From Pseudobowmanella sp964228145 (GTDB taxonomy: Bacteria; Pseudomonadota; Gammaproteobacteria; Enterobacterales; Alteromonadaceae): a stretch of 64,000 bases of DNA. Of the stretch, positions 36,249 to 45,029 are shown piece by piece. Position 1 is the stretch's first letter; each line of letters starts with the position of its first letter. The stretch lies in NCBI GenBank assembly GCA_964228145.1, contig CAXQZJ010000131.1, positions 3,421 to 67,420 on the forward strand. Reading direction: 5' to 3'. The notes below the pieces were generated by a model. It had not been told where the DNA came from. It searched no databases and saw only the letters and a list, made by a program, of their open reading frames with translations. A program made the position numbers and the translations under genes.

Positions 36249-37733
36249 TTACCCTTCCCTCATTAACTGTTCGATAAGATCTGCCACTTGTGCTGCGCTG
36301 TCACGCTGAGCCTGAGGCCGAAACAATAATGTCCGCAATTGCTGACGTGCGACCTGATAGTTATCTTGCGTCAGATTTTGGCTGATTGCCTTGCATAACT
36401 GCTCGAAGTTGGTGGGCTTATCACCCGGTGTATGCTGATGAAAACTCAGCATAAATCCACCATGGGTTGTCTCATAATGTTGCAGGTCATAAGCAAAAAA
36501 GATGATCGGCTTATCAACAAGTAAGTAATCAAAGTATACAGAGGAATAGTCGGTGATCAGCAAATCTGAGCGCCCCAGTAAAGGGTAAATGTCATCACTA
36601 CTGGGATAAAATACGATGCTATTTGAGTATTCTTGCCGGTATTGAAACTGGTCCGTTTCAAGGCTATCGAAAAACGCATTGGCCCGTATAAAAGGATGCA
36701 TTTTTATTACCAGCCGAATACGATTTTGTTGGCAGAATGCATTGAGTTTATCTAAATCGATAGGGTTATTGTCAAATGAATCGCTGCGCCAAGTCGGCAT
36801 ATAAATCACCGTACGGTAACCCGTTGCGGTTGCCCATTGGTCAATTGCGTGATTAGTAAGTGCTAACTCACCGAGTTCTTCTCTACGCTGAGTTAACACA
36901 TCATTACGGGGATATCCTGTTTCAACAAATCGCTGAGTATCAAACACTGGCTCAAAACCCTGTTGCGTAACCCAGGATGAGGTGGATATGACGGCGTCAT
37001 ACTTTACTCGTTTGTAGTTCACCAGATGTCCAATCCGCTTTAGGGGTATGCCATGCCAAATCTGAATACGGCGAACACCTATTAAGCTGTTAATACACAG
37101 TGTCGTAATGGGGTTGTGGTCCATGACCACCACCGCACTGCGCAAGCAGACCCACACAAAACGCCAGCTGTTGATATCAACCACCGGGAACCCTGCCTGC
37201 CGCAATCGTATCGCCTGTTTGCCGGTAGGAGTCGCCACAACCATTTTGGCGTGACGGCGCATCAACTCAACGCCAGTCTGTTTGATATTCAAATCGACAA
37301 AGTCAGGGGCCAACAGCAGGATTTGATTGTTGTTTCTGAACAGCTTTTTAGTATGACGTTGCAACCAGCCTAACACCTTGGGTTTGATCTCTGCGATTGC
37401 TTTTTGCCACTTGTGCATACCCGGCGAAATCTGGCGGTAATCCGGATAGGGTGTGATCAAGCAGATTTTATTTTTTGGGATCCCCTGAGCCAAACACTGG
37501 CGATATATGGCTAAGCCATGATTTGGCGACAGAATAATCAGTTTATCAAAACTGTCAGGCGCTAATTCGCCGGCAGGTGTAATTCTGTCTCCTCGCTTGA
37601 CGCTATCAACAAATCCGTTGAGCACCAGCTGGGCGTCTTTTTCGATCTCTCGGGCTAATTTTCCTGTCATCGGAGTAAAGGGCATGACACTGACACGTTG
37701 ACCGGGCTTGCAGCCCATCTTTGCTATATCCAT
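36249..37733 (-). CDS. CDP-glycerol glycerophosphotransferase family protein
   Basis: The 494-residue protein matches the family that moves glycerol- or ribitol-phosphate from a CDP-activated donor, as in teichoic acid synthesis. Motifs seen in order are WHGIPLKRIGH, GYPRNDVL, YMPTWR, KMHPF and LLITDYSSVYFDYLLVDKPI. It lies beside a LicD-like gene, and both act in phosphodiester-forming reactions in other systems. A glycan bearing a polyol-phosphate or similar group is inferred. The donor-making gene was not seen in the window. Confidence 0.85.
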   Translation of the reverse strand: MDIAKMGCKPGQRVSVMPFTPMTGKLAREIEKDAQLVLNGFVDSVKRGDRITPAGELAPDSFDKLIILSPNHGLAIYRQCLAQGIPKNKICLITPYPDYRQISPGMHKWQKAIAEIKPKVLGWLQRHTKKLFRNNNQILLLAPDFVDLNIKQTGVELMRRHAKMVVATPTGKQAIRLRQAGFPVVDINSWRFVWVCLRSAVVVMDHNPITTLCINSLIGVRRIQIWHGIPLKRIGHLVNYKRVKYDAVISTSSWVTQQGFEPVFDTQRFVETGYPRNDVLTQRREELGELALTNHAIDQWATATGYRTVIYMPTWRSDSFDNNPIDLDKLNAFCQQNRIRLVIKMHPFIRANAFFDSLETDQFQYRQEYSNSIVFYPSSDDIYPLLGRSDLLITDYSSVYFDYLLVDKPIIFFAYDLQHYETTHGGFMLSFHQHTPGDKPTNFEQLCKAISQNLTQDNYQVARQQLRTLLFRPQAQRDSAAQVADLIEQLMREG

Positions 37734-37741
37734 CGCTTCAA

Positions 37742-38623
37742 TTACTCAATCAGCCGAGTATTAGATAAATCGGACAAAGACCAATCTTGCTGGGGGGTTC
37801 GCCAATCGCCGTAATGATTTGTCAAATAACCTTCAACGTCATCGGGGAGCATGATGGTGTAACCATTATGGTGAAGCTTATGGGTGCGCTTAAAATGGTG
37901 AGCAGGCATACGAATCATGCGCGATGACAGACAGTAATCCATCCAATCGTTGTCGATGTACTTCACAAAAAAGTCTAACAGTGGCCAATCATCAGGTTGG
38001 GAGACACAGGACAATTTAGCCGCCCGGAGGCTGCCTCTTTTCACCGCTCCCATGCTGACCGCGTTGACGTACCAATCCAACTGCCATTGCTGCGCCGTGA
38101 GTTCGCGCAACAGCTCACACAGTGCATCGCTATGACGTTGAAACTTATCACTGTCACCGGCATGCAGGGCAATATCTAAATCATCATCCCAGGCAATAAA
38201 CGCCTGATCTCTGACGATTCCTAACAAGGTCCCCGCGTCGACATAGTGGCGATAACCCCGCTGAATCAGAAATTCGCTGACAATTCCCAGCAGCAGGTCA
38301 CCGTTTTTGACCAAATTGACATCATCTCCAAAATGCCGTGGCTTGATCATTCTCGCAGGTAAGGTTTGCCAGGGGACTGTCACCTCAAGTTGGGCTAATT
38401 GCGCGGCGATTTGCTCACTGTACTCACTGGCAATCAGCACCCGACCGATCGCCAAATCATTAATCTGTTGCGGCCCGAAAACAGGTAACTGGCAAAAATC
38501 TGTACCTTGTTTGTCAGGATTATTATCGATAAAGCCCTGCACCTGATACTCGCCCTGACAATGACGCAAAGCAGATTTACCGGCTTCACTGGCACCGAAG
38601 ATGACAACCTTGGTTTTATTCAT
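37742..38623 (-). CDS. LicD-family protein with N-terminal Rossmann-like module
   Basis: The 293-residue protein has two parts. Residues 1-95 are a Rossmann-like module (VVIFGASEAGKSALRH, FIDNN), the only case in the island where it is N-terminal. The rest is a LicD-type nucleotidyltransferase fold with DAGTLLGIVRDQAFIAWDDDLDIALH in shorter form GTLLGIVRD and WDDDLDIAL. LicD proteins transfer phosphocholine or similar groups to sugars. It overlaps the luxC-like gene end by 8 bases and lies next to the CDP-glycerol-type transferase, so phosphorylation chemistry is inferred. Confidence 0.82.
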   Translation of the reverse strand: MNKTKVVIFGASEAGKSALRHCQGEYQVQGFIDNNPDKQGTDFCQLPVFGPQQINDLAIGRVLIASEYSEQIAAQLAQLEVTVPWQTLPARMIKPRHFGDDVNLVKNGDLLLGIVSEFLIQRGYRHYVDAGTLLGIVRDQAFIAWDDDLDIALHAGDSDKFQRHSDALCELLRELTAQQWQLDWYVNAVSMGAVKRGSLRAAKLSCVSQPDDWPLLDFFVKYIDNDWMDYCLSSRMIRMPAHHFKRTHKLHHNGYTIMLPDDVEGYLTNHYGDWRTPQQDWSLSDLSNTRLIE

Positions 38624-39749
38624 AGGTCACCTGCCGGGTCAATTCTGAAAACAAGTTGTAGCCATCCCACACAGCAGAAAAGGCTAACGCCTGGCCTACC
38701 GGTACCAGTCGGTCAATTTTAGCCAGACTGCTAATCCACTGAGGGTCTGGACAAGGTCCAAAATAGCTCAGTGTTTGCAGTCCTTCATCAATATATTGAC
38801 GCAGCTGTGCCTTTTCAGACAAGTTGACTATCTGAAAGAATCCGTCAGCACATAAACCGGTTTGAGCCTGAGTCACTCTGATTGCCGTCACCCGTTGGCG
38901 AAAAATCTGCTCGGCCTGTTGATTAGCCAGTAGCCATTGGCTCGCTAGCAGATGTTCGTTGGCGGCAGTCAGTTGTCGTGGCTGGGTTTCAGCCAATTGG
39001 TCAATCACTGCAAACAAATCTGCTTGCATCGTTTTCGCCCCCGTCCAGAACACCACCTGAGGCGAAGAGCAGGCCTGCTGTGCGTGAGGATAAACATCAC
39101 GCCACAAACGTTCCGCCAACACAGGTAGCGAATCCGCCACCAGGCTATCACCATCAATCAGGCATGCCGACCAGCGATTTCCAAACGCAATGTCCCGGGT
39201 GGCTGGCTTAGCCGGCAACGCACGAATTGCCCGAACGCTATCGTCACCTCCCCAAATTACCCGTGCATCGGCAAGACAACTTAATTGCGCGCTTAGCGGG
39301 CTGTCTTTAGGGTATTCGACGAACAGGTTACGATCAGCAATAGCGCTAAATTCAGGACGTTGGAATAAGCCTTCAATAACCTGCAGCAACGCGGTTTTGA
39401 CCGGATTGCTGGATTGACTGACCCGAACCAGATTGCAATTGCCCATTAACAGTGAACAACACCAACTGTAAGCAAACATACTATCAACGTTATTGGGCGT
39501 AATATGCAGTACATGTCCCAAGGCACTTAACTGACCCGCGGGCAAATGGCGCTTTAATTGCTGTGCAAGATTTGCCTCTCTCAACCAAAAGCCTAGCGCC
39601 GTTAATTCGCTATGCTGGCGTTGCGAAAGTAATACTTCACTGAATGCGTGACAAAATGCCAGCGTCACCGCATCAGCCACCGGCAAACAACGGTATTGCT
39701 GCCATTGGGATAGGTCTGAGGTAGGTTTAATCAGATATTCAGGCTGCAT
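38616..39749 (-). CDS. LuxC-like acyl-CoA reductase
   Basis: The family reduces a fatty acyl group to the aldehyde with NADPH. The protein shows the LuxC-type region around the likely catalytic Cys in HAQQACSSPQVVFW, and an aldehyde-dehydrogenase-like body. The frame opens at 39845, but the start at ATG 39749 (MQPEYLIKP) is preferred; the longer form would overlap the upstream gene by 107 bases. With this start the overlap is 11 bases. It lies beside a LuxE-like gene, but no LuxD, LuxA or LuxB is present, so it is not a light-emission operon. Role in sugar acyl or aldehyde chemistry inferred. Confidence 0.8.
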   Translation of the reverse strand: MQPEYLIKPTSDLSQWQQYRCLPVADAVTLAFCHAFSEVLLSQRQHSELTALGFWLREANLAQQLKRHLPAGQLSALGHVLHITPNNVDSMFAYSWCCSLLMGNCNLVRVSQSSNPVKTALLQVIEGLFQRPEFSAIADRNLFVEYPKDSPLSAQLSCLADARVIWGGDDSVRAIRALPAKPATRDIAFGNRWSACLIDGDSLVADSLPVLAERLWRDVYPHAQQACSSPQVVFWTGAKTMQADLFAVIDQLAETQPRQLTAANEHLLASQWLLANQQAEQIFRQRVTAIRVTQAQTGLCADGFFQIVNLSEKAQLRQYIDEGLQTLSYFGPCPDPQWISSLAKIDRLVPVGQALAFSAVWDGYNLFSELTRQVTYE

Positions 39750-40821
39750 GGGTATCACTGCACCCTCGTAATTCGGTTTTAGGTAAACGGCCGGCAACAC
39801 TGAAGTAGCGGCCTTTCCAGCCACACAAACAATCATCTTCACCATGCCACTGCCCCATGTCTTCAGTGAGCAGACTAAAACCAGGATAGCTGGTTGGCAG
39901 AATAGACATGACCTGAATTAATCCTGGAATACCTGCCGGAAGCGGTGCCAATGTATAGGGGTCGCGAATGATCACCTCACTACACGCAGGTACATGAAGG
40001 TGGCCTTGCTGGCACTGCACAAACACGCTCCCTACCTGCTCCGCCATTCCATAAAAGTTATGTACTTTGTCTACGCCTAACGTGGCTTTCGCCAATGACT
40101 GAAACTGATCATCATCAACCTGTTGATCCTGCAACTTTTTCCAGCCACCGCTATGAATAAGCACGCCTTCACTAAAGGGCAAGCTGCAACCTTCATCAGC
40201 CAACGCCTTAATTACATAGGCCCAGGCCATAAAGGTAAAACCGAACATTAATACCGGCTGGCCCTGATGTCGTTGAGCAAAGGCTTCAATGGCAGCCTTG
40301 TCCAACTGCATATTGTTATCCAAGGCATAGGTATGATCGCGGCCAAACGGCAACAGGCCCTGAATTCCCGCTCCCCTGGCACTGTATTGGTGCCTGTCTT
40401 TGAGGACCGAGGCAGAATCGAGAATCAACATAGGCAGTCGCTGACGACCAATAACCTGCTGCATAATACGCACTAAGGTGCGGGATTGTCGGCTAGCAGT
40501 CGCTTTATCCAGCGCCACGCGGGCTGGTTTTTGTCCGCTGGTACCGGAGCTTTGTAGCAACTTAAATACTTGGTTCTCAGGAATACTTTGCAGTGACATC
40601 ATCTTGAATAAACGCACCGCCAAGTATGGGATTGCAGAGAAATCCTCCATATTGCCCGGGTGCTGAGTCATGATGTTCGCGTAGGGCACACAATGAGCCC
40701 GATGGTGTTGATGCAAAGCGTTTAAAAGAGGTAACAATTGGTCTCGTTTGCTGGCCTTGTCCAACCCAAATGGCGACATCTGACCGATCCAGTCGTCAAG
40801 TTGTTGGTTCAGCTTAGTCAT
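39739..40821 (-). CDS. LuxE-like acyl-protein synthetase
   Basis: LuxE activates an acyl group with ATP and passes it to LuxC as part of the fatty-acid reductase complex. The 360-residue protein has the family loop LLQSSGTSGQKPARVALD (residues 88-105) and later HNFYGMAEQVGSVFVQC and FSLLTEDMGQW. It overlaps the ligase upstream by 8 bases and the LuxC-like gene downstream by 11, so it is translationally coupled in one set. Its work with ACP or another acyl carrier here is inferred. Confidence 0.82.
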   Translation of the reverse strand: MTKLNQQLDDWIGQMSPFGLDKASKRDQLLPLLNALHQHHRAHCVPYANIMTQHPGNMEDFSAIPYLAVRLFKMMSLQSIPENQVFKLLQSSGTSGQKPARVALDKATASRQSRTLVRIMQQVIGRQRLPMLILDSASVLKDRHQYSARGAGIQGLLPFGRDHTYALDNNMQLDKAAIEAFAQRHQGQPVLMFGFTFMAWAYVIKALADEGCSLPFSEGVLIHSGGWKKLQDQQVDDDQFQSLAKATLGVDKVHNFYGMAEQVGSVFVQCQQGHLHVPACSEVIIRDPYTLAPLPAGIPGLIQVMSILPTSYPGFSLLTEDMGQWHGEDDCLCGWKGRYFSVAGRLPKTELRGCSDTHAA

Positions 40822-42160
40822 TATTAAACCAATCTTGTAAACAGGGGTAATCCGGCTTGCCCGAAGATGTCAACGGAATCTGTTCGCGGGACTTAATCTT
40901 CACATAACCGGGGTGGATATTTAGTTCGCTGTGTAAGCACTGCGTTACCTTGTTTTTATCGGCACCAACACAGACAAGTTTAAGCAAATCATCCCCCATC
41001 AAGGCGTATGCCTTAAATCCGTTATGGGCAAGGATAGACTCAACATCAGCAAGATTAATGCGTTTTCCAAATAACTTAATAAAGCGCGATAAGCGACCCA
41101 CAATGTAAAAGTCCCCCTGCACATCTCGCTTGGCCAGATCCCCTGTTGCTAAGGTTTGTTGTGGAACACAATCAGCAAGCTCAGACACACTGTGTGCGTA
41201 GCCACAAAACACATTGTCTCCTTCGTAGATTAATTCGCCGACCTGATCACTAGCCTCAATCGTGTTGCCTTCACTGTCGCGCAGCGAAAAGAATCCACCA
41301 GCAATGGCTTTGCCGATGGAATCAGGTTTTGCCAAAGGATCGGCATTCACCGACATCCTGGCTGTCGCTTCAGTTTGTCCATACATCACATAAAACTTTT
41401 TCTGATGCTGTCGCGCCCAGTTAGCAAAAGCGCAGACCAAATCAGGATTTAGCTTTCCCCCCGCTTGTGTCATGTAGCGAAGCGATGGGTAATCACGCTG
41501 TAAAAAACGTAATCTGTGCAGACATTCATATTGAAAGGGCACACCAGCGATACTGCTTATAGGTTGCTGCTTTAATATCTGCCAAAAGTCTGCCGAGGTC
41601 ACACTGCCGTTAAATAATCGGACACTGGCCCCACAGTGCAAATGGCTGTTTAACACCGACAGTCCATAGACATAATGAAAAGGCAGTGTCGACAGAGCCG
41701 TATCGGCTTGCTCAATCTGCAATGATATTGCAATGGCACTCGCATTGCTGGCCAAATTAGCATCACTTAGTGCGACTTGTTTAGCGTTACCGGTACTGCC
41801 CGAGGTAGACACCAACAGGCGCAGTGAGGGCGCCAGCGTGTGACATTGCTGGACCGCAGGTAGCAACTGACCATCTGCATACAACCAGTTCGGCTGATAT
41901 CGCTCGCGCAAGGTAGATATCTGCGCTGCGTTCTCAGGCTCCGCCAAGATAGCAACATGGCCGCCCTGCAAACATGCCAAATAAAAGGCCACATCTTGTT
42001 TGGTATTTGCAAATTGCAGCAGTATCAGCTGCCGAGCTCTCCCGAGCCGCTGCAACCACTGCTCGACCCACAACTGCAATTGCGCGTAAGTGTACTGTCC
42101 TTCGTCATCAATTAAGGCTGGTGCAGTTGAAAAGTCACTTAGGCGCTTAAAAAACATCAA
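40814..42160 (-). CDS. AMP-dependent acyl ligase
   Basis: The 448-residue protein belongs to the adenylate-forming family. The nucleotide-binding loop is VSTSGSTGNAKQVAL (about residues 117-131). Other conserved parts are VMYGQTEATARMS, the ATGDLAKRD box, and the C-terminal catalytic lysine region TSSGKPDYP. It is shorter than most acyl-CoA synthetases, with a compact C-terminal part. It stands one base after the acyl carrier protein gene, so it probably loads an acyl or amino acid onto that carrier. Confidence 0.85.
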   Translation of the reverse strand: MMFFKRLSDFSTAPALIDDEGQYTYAQLQLWVEQWLQRLGRARQLILLQFANTKQDVAFYLACLQGGHVAILAEPENAAQISTLRERYQPNWLYADGQLLPAVQQCHTLAPSLRLLVSTSGSTGNAKQVALSDANLASNASAIAISLQIEQADTALSTLPFHYVYGLSVLNSHLHCGASVRLFNGSVTSADFWQILKQQPISSIAGVPFQYECLHRLRFLQRDYPSLRYMTQAGGKLNPDLVCAFANWARQHQKKFYVMYGQTEATARMSVNADPLAKPDSIGKAIAGGFFSLRDSEGNTIEASDQVGELIYEGDNVFCGYAHSVSELADCVPQQTLATGDLAKRDVQGDFYIVGRLSRFIKLFGKRINLADVESILAHNGFKAYALMGDDLLKLVCVGADKNKVTQCLHSELNIHPGYVKIKSREQIPLTSSGKPDYPCLQDWFNND

Positions 42161-42161
42161 C

Positions 42162-42401
42162 TTAAAAGCTAATCTGATGCTGAGTGAGAATACTTTTGGC
42201 TTTTGCCACTGAGCTCATGTCTATAATTTCATCAGTGTCTAACATCACATCAAATTCACGTTCTAGGGCACCGATTAGCATCATATGCGCAGTAGAATCC
42301 CACTGCGGGATGGTGTTGTAAGTTAACTCATCCTTTACCATACCCGGCTCTATACCAAGTCCTTCACTGAAAGCTTTGACCAATTTTTCCTGATTCGTCA
42401 T
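42162..42401 (-). CDS. Acyl carrier protein
   Basis: The 79-residue protein has the carrier fold and the serine that takes phosphopantetheine in WDSTAHMMLI (S36). It differs from fatty-acid AcpP (usual DSLD motif), so it is a dedicated carrier, not the housekeeping ACP. It lies between the PseH-like acetyltransferase and the ligase with 14- and 1-base gaps. It likely carries the acyl group used by the island. Confidence 0.88.
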   Translation of the reverse strand: MTNQEKLVKAFSEGLGIEPGMVKDELTYNTIPQWDSTAHMMLIGALEREFDVMLDTDEIIDMSSVAKAKSILTQHQISF

Positions 42402-42415
42402 TTCATCACCTGTTT

Positions 42416-42961
42416 TTAGTTGCGTGACAGCAGTTGTTTGAGCATTGCCGTCGCCTGCTCATAGGCGGGCTTAGTTAATATCAGCTCACATACATCATGG
42501 TTGGAGTGGACTTTGTAGCCCAATTTAATATTGTAATTCATTGCAGCCTGGTTCGATGCTTTGACCACCGCTTTCAACTGACTGGCAGCTAGAGTGTTAA
42601 AGCAGTAATCGTTGATTAGCAACGTTGGCGCAAACGCGATGATGTTCTGTCGGTATGCCGGGTCGCCGATGTACAAACCCGGCTCTATAGTGGTCGCCTC
42701 ATCCAGTTTACTGGCATATAAGGCTTTTATATTGGCACTGCCAATCGGGCGTGATTTGTACTCTATCACCCAATGGTGCTGAGCGGGATCACGCTGTACC
42801 TTGCTAAACCACGCATTTTGTTGTTCTACACTTATGGTTTGCTGAGACAGCATCTGCTGCCTGACAGGCTCACTGTTACGCCACTGACGAAGTTGTTCTA
42901 AGTCACTGCTTTGAATGGGTCGCAGCGTGACTGCATAGCCTTGCAACAACAGGTTATTCAT
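42416..42961 (-). CDS. pseH: PseH-like GNAT acetyltransferase
   Basis: PseH acetylates the 4-amino group of UDP-4-amino-4,6-dideoxy-AltNAc. The 181-residue protein has the GNAT fold start VTLRPIQSSDLEQLRQWRNSEPVR (short form LRQWRNSEPVRQQML) and the IGSANIKALY and KLGYKVHSN parts typical of the family. It overlaps pseG by 8 bases and precedes the ACP gene. Because an ACP and ligase follow, an acyl donor other than acetyl-CoA is possible; this is inference. Confidence 0.82.
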   Translation of the reverse strand: MNNLLLQGYAVTLRPIQSSDLEQLRQWRNSEPVRQQMLSQQTISVEQQNAWFSKVQRDPAQHHWVIEYKSRPIGSANIKALYASKLDEATTIEPGLYIGDPAYRQNIIAFAPTLLINDYCFNTLAASQLKAVVKASNQAAMNYNIKLGYKVHSNHDVCELILTKPAYEQATAMLKQLLSRN

Positions 42962-43976
42962 ACGCTAACGCCATGATTTGGGCTAATACCCGGGTGTTAC
43001 CAGCCGCCAAATTCATTTGTTTGAGACGCTCGTGACACAAAGCTAACTGTTCATTTTGATGCCACAAATGACATACCCGCTCTGCAAGGCGATCTATGTT
43101 TGTTTGGCGCGAATCCTCTGACCAGCAAAGTCCTTGTGCCGTGGCCGCTTGTGTCGATGCATGCTGGTTATCTGCAACCGTCACCAGCAGTGCTGGTGTC
43201 TGGCAGGCAAAAAGCTCGAACTGTGTCGCACCTGCAGCAGCCACAGCCAACTTGGAATACACAAGAACATCAGCCATTTGCTGACAGTTATGAATATGCT
43301 GCACCTTTAGTTCTGTGTCTGCCAACCACGCCTGAAGTGCCGTTAAATGCGGATAAGCCGCACCGGTAATAACACGAATCGGCATCGACGCCTGACGTAT
43401 TGTCAATGCTTTCAGCAATGGCAAGGTGATATTTGCCGTATCACTGCCCCCCATCATGATGGTCAAGGATGGCCGTTGCAGGAGGGGGACATCTGGGATA
43501 AGCCAAAAATCCCTGCGTAACAGTTGGTAATCAGGCCCCAGACACAGTTGTGCATCAGGCGCATACTGCTGGTAAAACCCTTTTTGCGCGGCCTGACTGC
43601 TGTTAATCACCAGATCAGCGTGTAAATTAATGGTCAGATTAGCATCATCAAAACAAACAAGTTTCGCCGACATTTGACGGCATCTAACGCGGTAGTCCTG
43701 ACCAAATTGATAACCATCAAGGATCAGGACGTCGGTGGGTTCTACCCGCGCAGCGAGCCAATCCAGCTCGTCGGTTTCAGATAAACCGTCTGGCATTACC
43801 TCAATAGCGCCAACCCAGTCGTGACGTTGTCGGGCTAATTGTGTCGCTGCGGCGTTAAGTATAAAACGCACCGGGATACCTTCCTCATTCGCCGAATGAG
43901 CCAACGCGAGACAGCGCATCAAGTGTCCCAAACCAATGTCTGTGCCGGCAGCAACCCGAAATACCAGTGCCATCAT
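42954..43976 (-). CDS. pseG: PseG, UDP-2,4-diacetamido-trideoxy-altropyranose hydrolase
   Basis: PseG removes UDP to release 2,4-diacetamido-2,4,6-trideoxy-L-altropyranose. The 340-residue GT-B-like protein starts VFRVAAGTDIGLGHLMRCLALA (short form GTDIGLGHLMRC), the PseG signature with its catalytic His. It continues with ILDGYQFG and IMMGGSDTAN. It directly abuts pseI with no spacing and overlaps the PseH-like gene by 8 bases. Confidence 0.93.
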   Translation of the reverse strand: MMALVFRVAAGTDIGLGHLMRCLALAHSANEEGIPVRFILNAAATQLARQRHDWVGAIEVMPDGLSETDELDWLAARVEPTDVLILDGYQFGQDYRVRCRQMSAKLVCFDDANLTINLHADLVINSSQAAQKGFYQQYAPDAQLCLGPDYQLLRRDFWLIPDVPLLQRPSLTIMMGGSDTANITLPLLKALTIRQASMPIRVITGAAYPHLTALQAWLADTELKVQHIHNCQQMADVLVYSKLAVAAAGATQFELFACQTPALLVTVADNQHASTQAATAQGLCWSEDSRQTNIDRLAERVCHLWHQNEQLALCHERLKQMNLAAGNTRVLAQIMALAYE

Positions 43977-45029
43977 TTACTCAATTAAATCCCAACTAAG
44001 TGGTGTTCCCTTCGGCACGCTTGCCTTGATACGCTTGCCGATCACCTGATCCCAATGCTTAGGTGCAAGACCAAAAGCCGGTCTTACGACTTTGATATTT
44101 TTACGGCTCAGGATGTCTCCCGCTTGCACATTGTCACTGATATAAATGCTTCGACGATACTGGCGTGCTTTTTCTTCAGCTTGTGCCCCACCATAGTGGA
44201 CACTGCCCATTGCTTGCCATGCTCTGCGTGATTCCTTTACCAAACTCGCCAGTTGATCGGGCTCTAGCGAGAACGCTGCATCGACACCACCAGCCTGCCG
44301 GTCAAGCACAAAATGTTTTTCAATCACCGGCGCTCCCAGTGCGACGGCTGCCACGGATACACCGATACCGGCGGTGTGATCTGACAGCCCAACGGGTACA
44401 CCAAACGCTTGGCGCATATGGCCAATCGTGTTGAGATGAGTATTGGTCGCCTCGGCAGGATAGGTGCTGGTGCATTTAAGTAAAATCAGTTCCTTACAGC
44501 CAGCCTGTTTGGCGGTATGCACAGCCAGTTCTATCTCACTCAGGGTCGCCATGCCGGTCGACATGATCAGTGGCTTACCTTTACTGGCCGCAGCACGTAT
44601 CAGAGGAATATCGGTCAGTTCAAAAGACGCAATCTTAAAGCATGGCACGCCCAGTTCGTCTAAAAAGTCTACGGCCTGCTCATCGAAGGGGGAGCTAAAC
44701 GCCTCCATTCCCAGGTCATTCGCCAGCCTGAACAACTCTGCGTGCCACTCGTAGGGTGTGGCGGCCTTCTGGTAAAGCTGATGAAGCTGTTCACCGTGCC
44801 AGAGACTGTCTTGTTCTTCAATCACAAACCCACGGGCGTTGACATCCAGAGTCATACTGTCCGCGGTATAGGTTTGTAGCTTTATCGCATCGGCCCCAGC
44901 GCGCGCCGCCGCATCGACCATTTGTTTTGCCAATTCAAAATCCTGACTGTGGTTTCCACTGAGCTCAGCAATAATGAACGGCGGCTCATCATCAGCTATT
45001 TTTCGCTTACCGATGTAGAATCCGCTCAT
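43977..45029 (-). CDS. pseI: PseI, pseudaminic acid synthase
   Basis: PseI condenses the altropyranose with phosphoenolpyruvate to give pseudaminic acid. The 350-residue protein has the NeuB-family start PPFIIAELSGNHSQDFELA, the metal- and PEP-site segments DAIKLQTYT and GLSDHTAGIG, and the IEKHFVLDR motif. A C-terminal SAF antifreeze-like domain follows from about residue 290. It sits after the GT9-like gene with a 4-base overlap. Confidence 0.96.
   Translation of the reverse strand: MSGFYIGKRKIADDEPPFIIAELSGNHSQDFELAKQMVDAAARAGADAIKLQTYTADSMTLDVNARGFVIEEQDSLWHGEQLHQLYQKAATPYEWHAELFRLANDLGMEAFSSPFDEQAVDFLDELGVPCFKIASFELTDIPLIRAAASKGKPLIMSTGMATLSEIELAVHTAKQAGCKELILLKCTSTYPAEATNTHLNTIGHMRQAFGVPVGLSDHTAGIGVSVAAVALGAPVIEKHFVLDRQAGGVDAAFSLEPDQLASLVKESRRAWQAMGSVHYGGAQAEEKARQYRRSIYISDNVQAGDILSRKNIKVVRPAFGLAPKHWDQVIGKRIKASVPKGTPLSWDLIE

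Noticed and set aside
39750..39845. Longer N-terminus of the LuxC-like protein
   Set aside because: It would overlap the LuxE-like gene by 107 bases; the ATG at 39749 fits the coupling pattern of this operon better.
38616..40821. A bioluminescence (lux) operon
   Set aside because: LuxC- and LuxE-like genes are present but luxA, luxB, luxD and luxI/R are not, and the neighbours are Pse and glycan genes.
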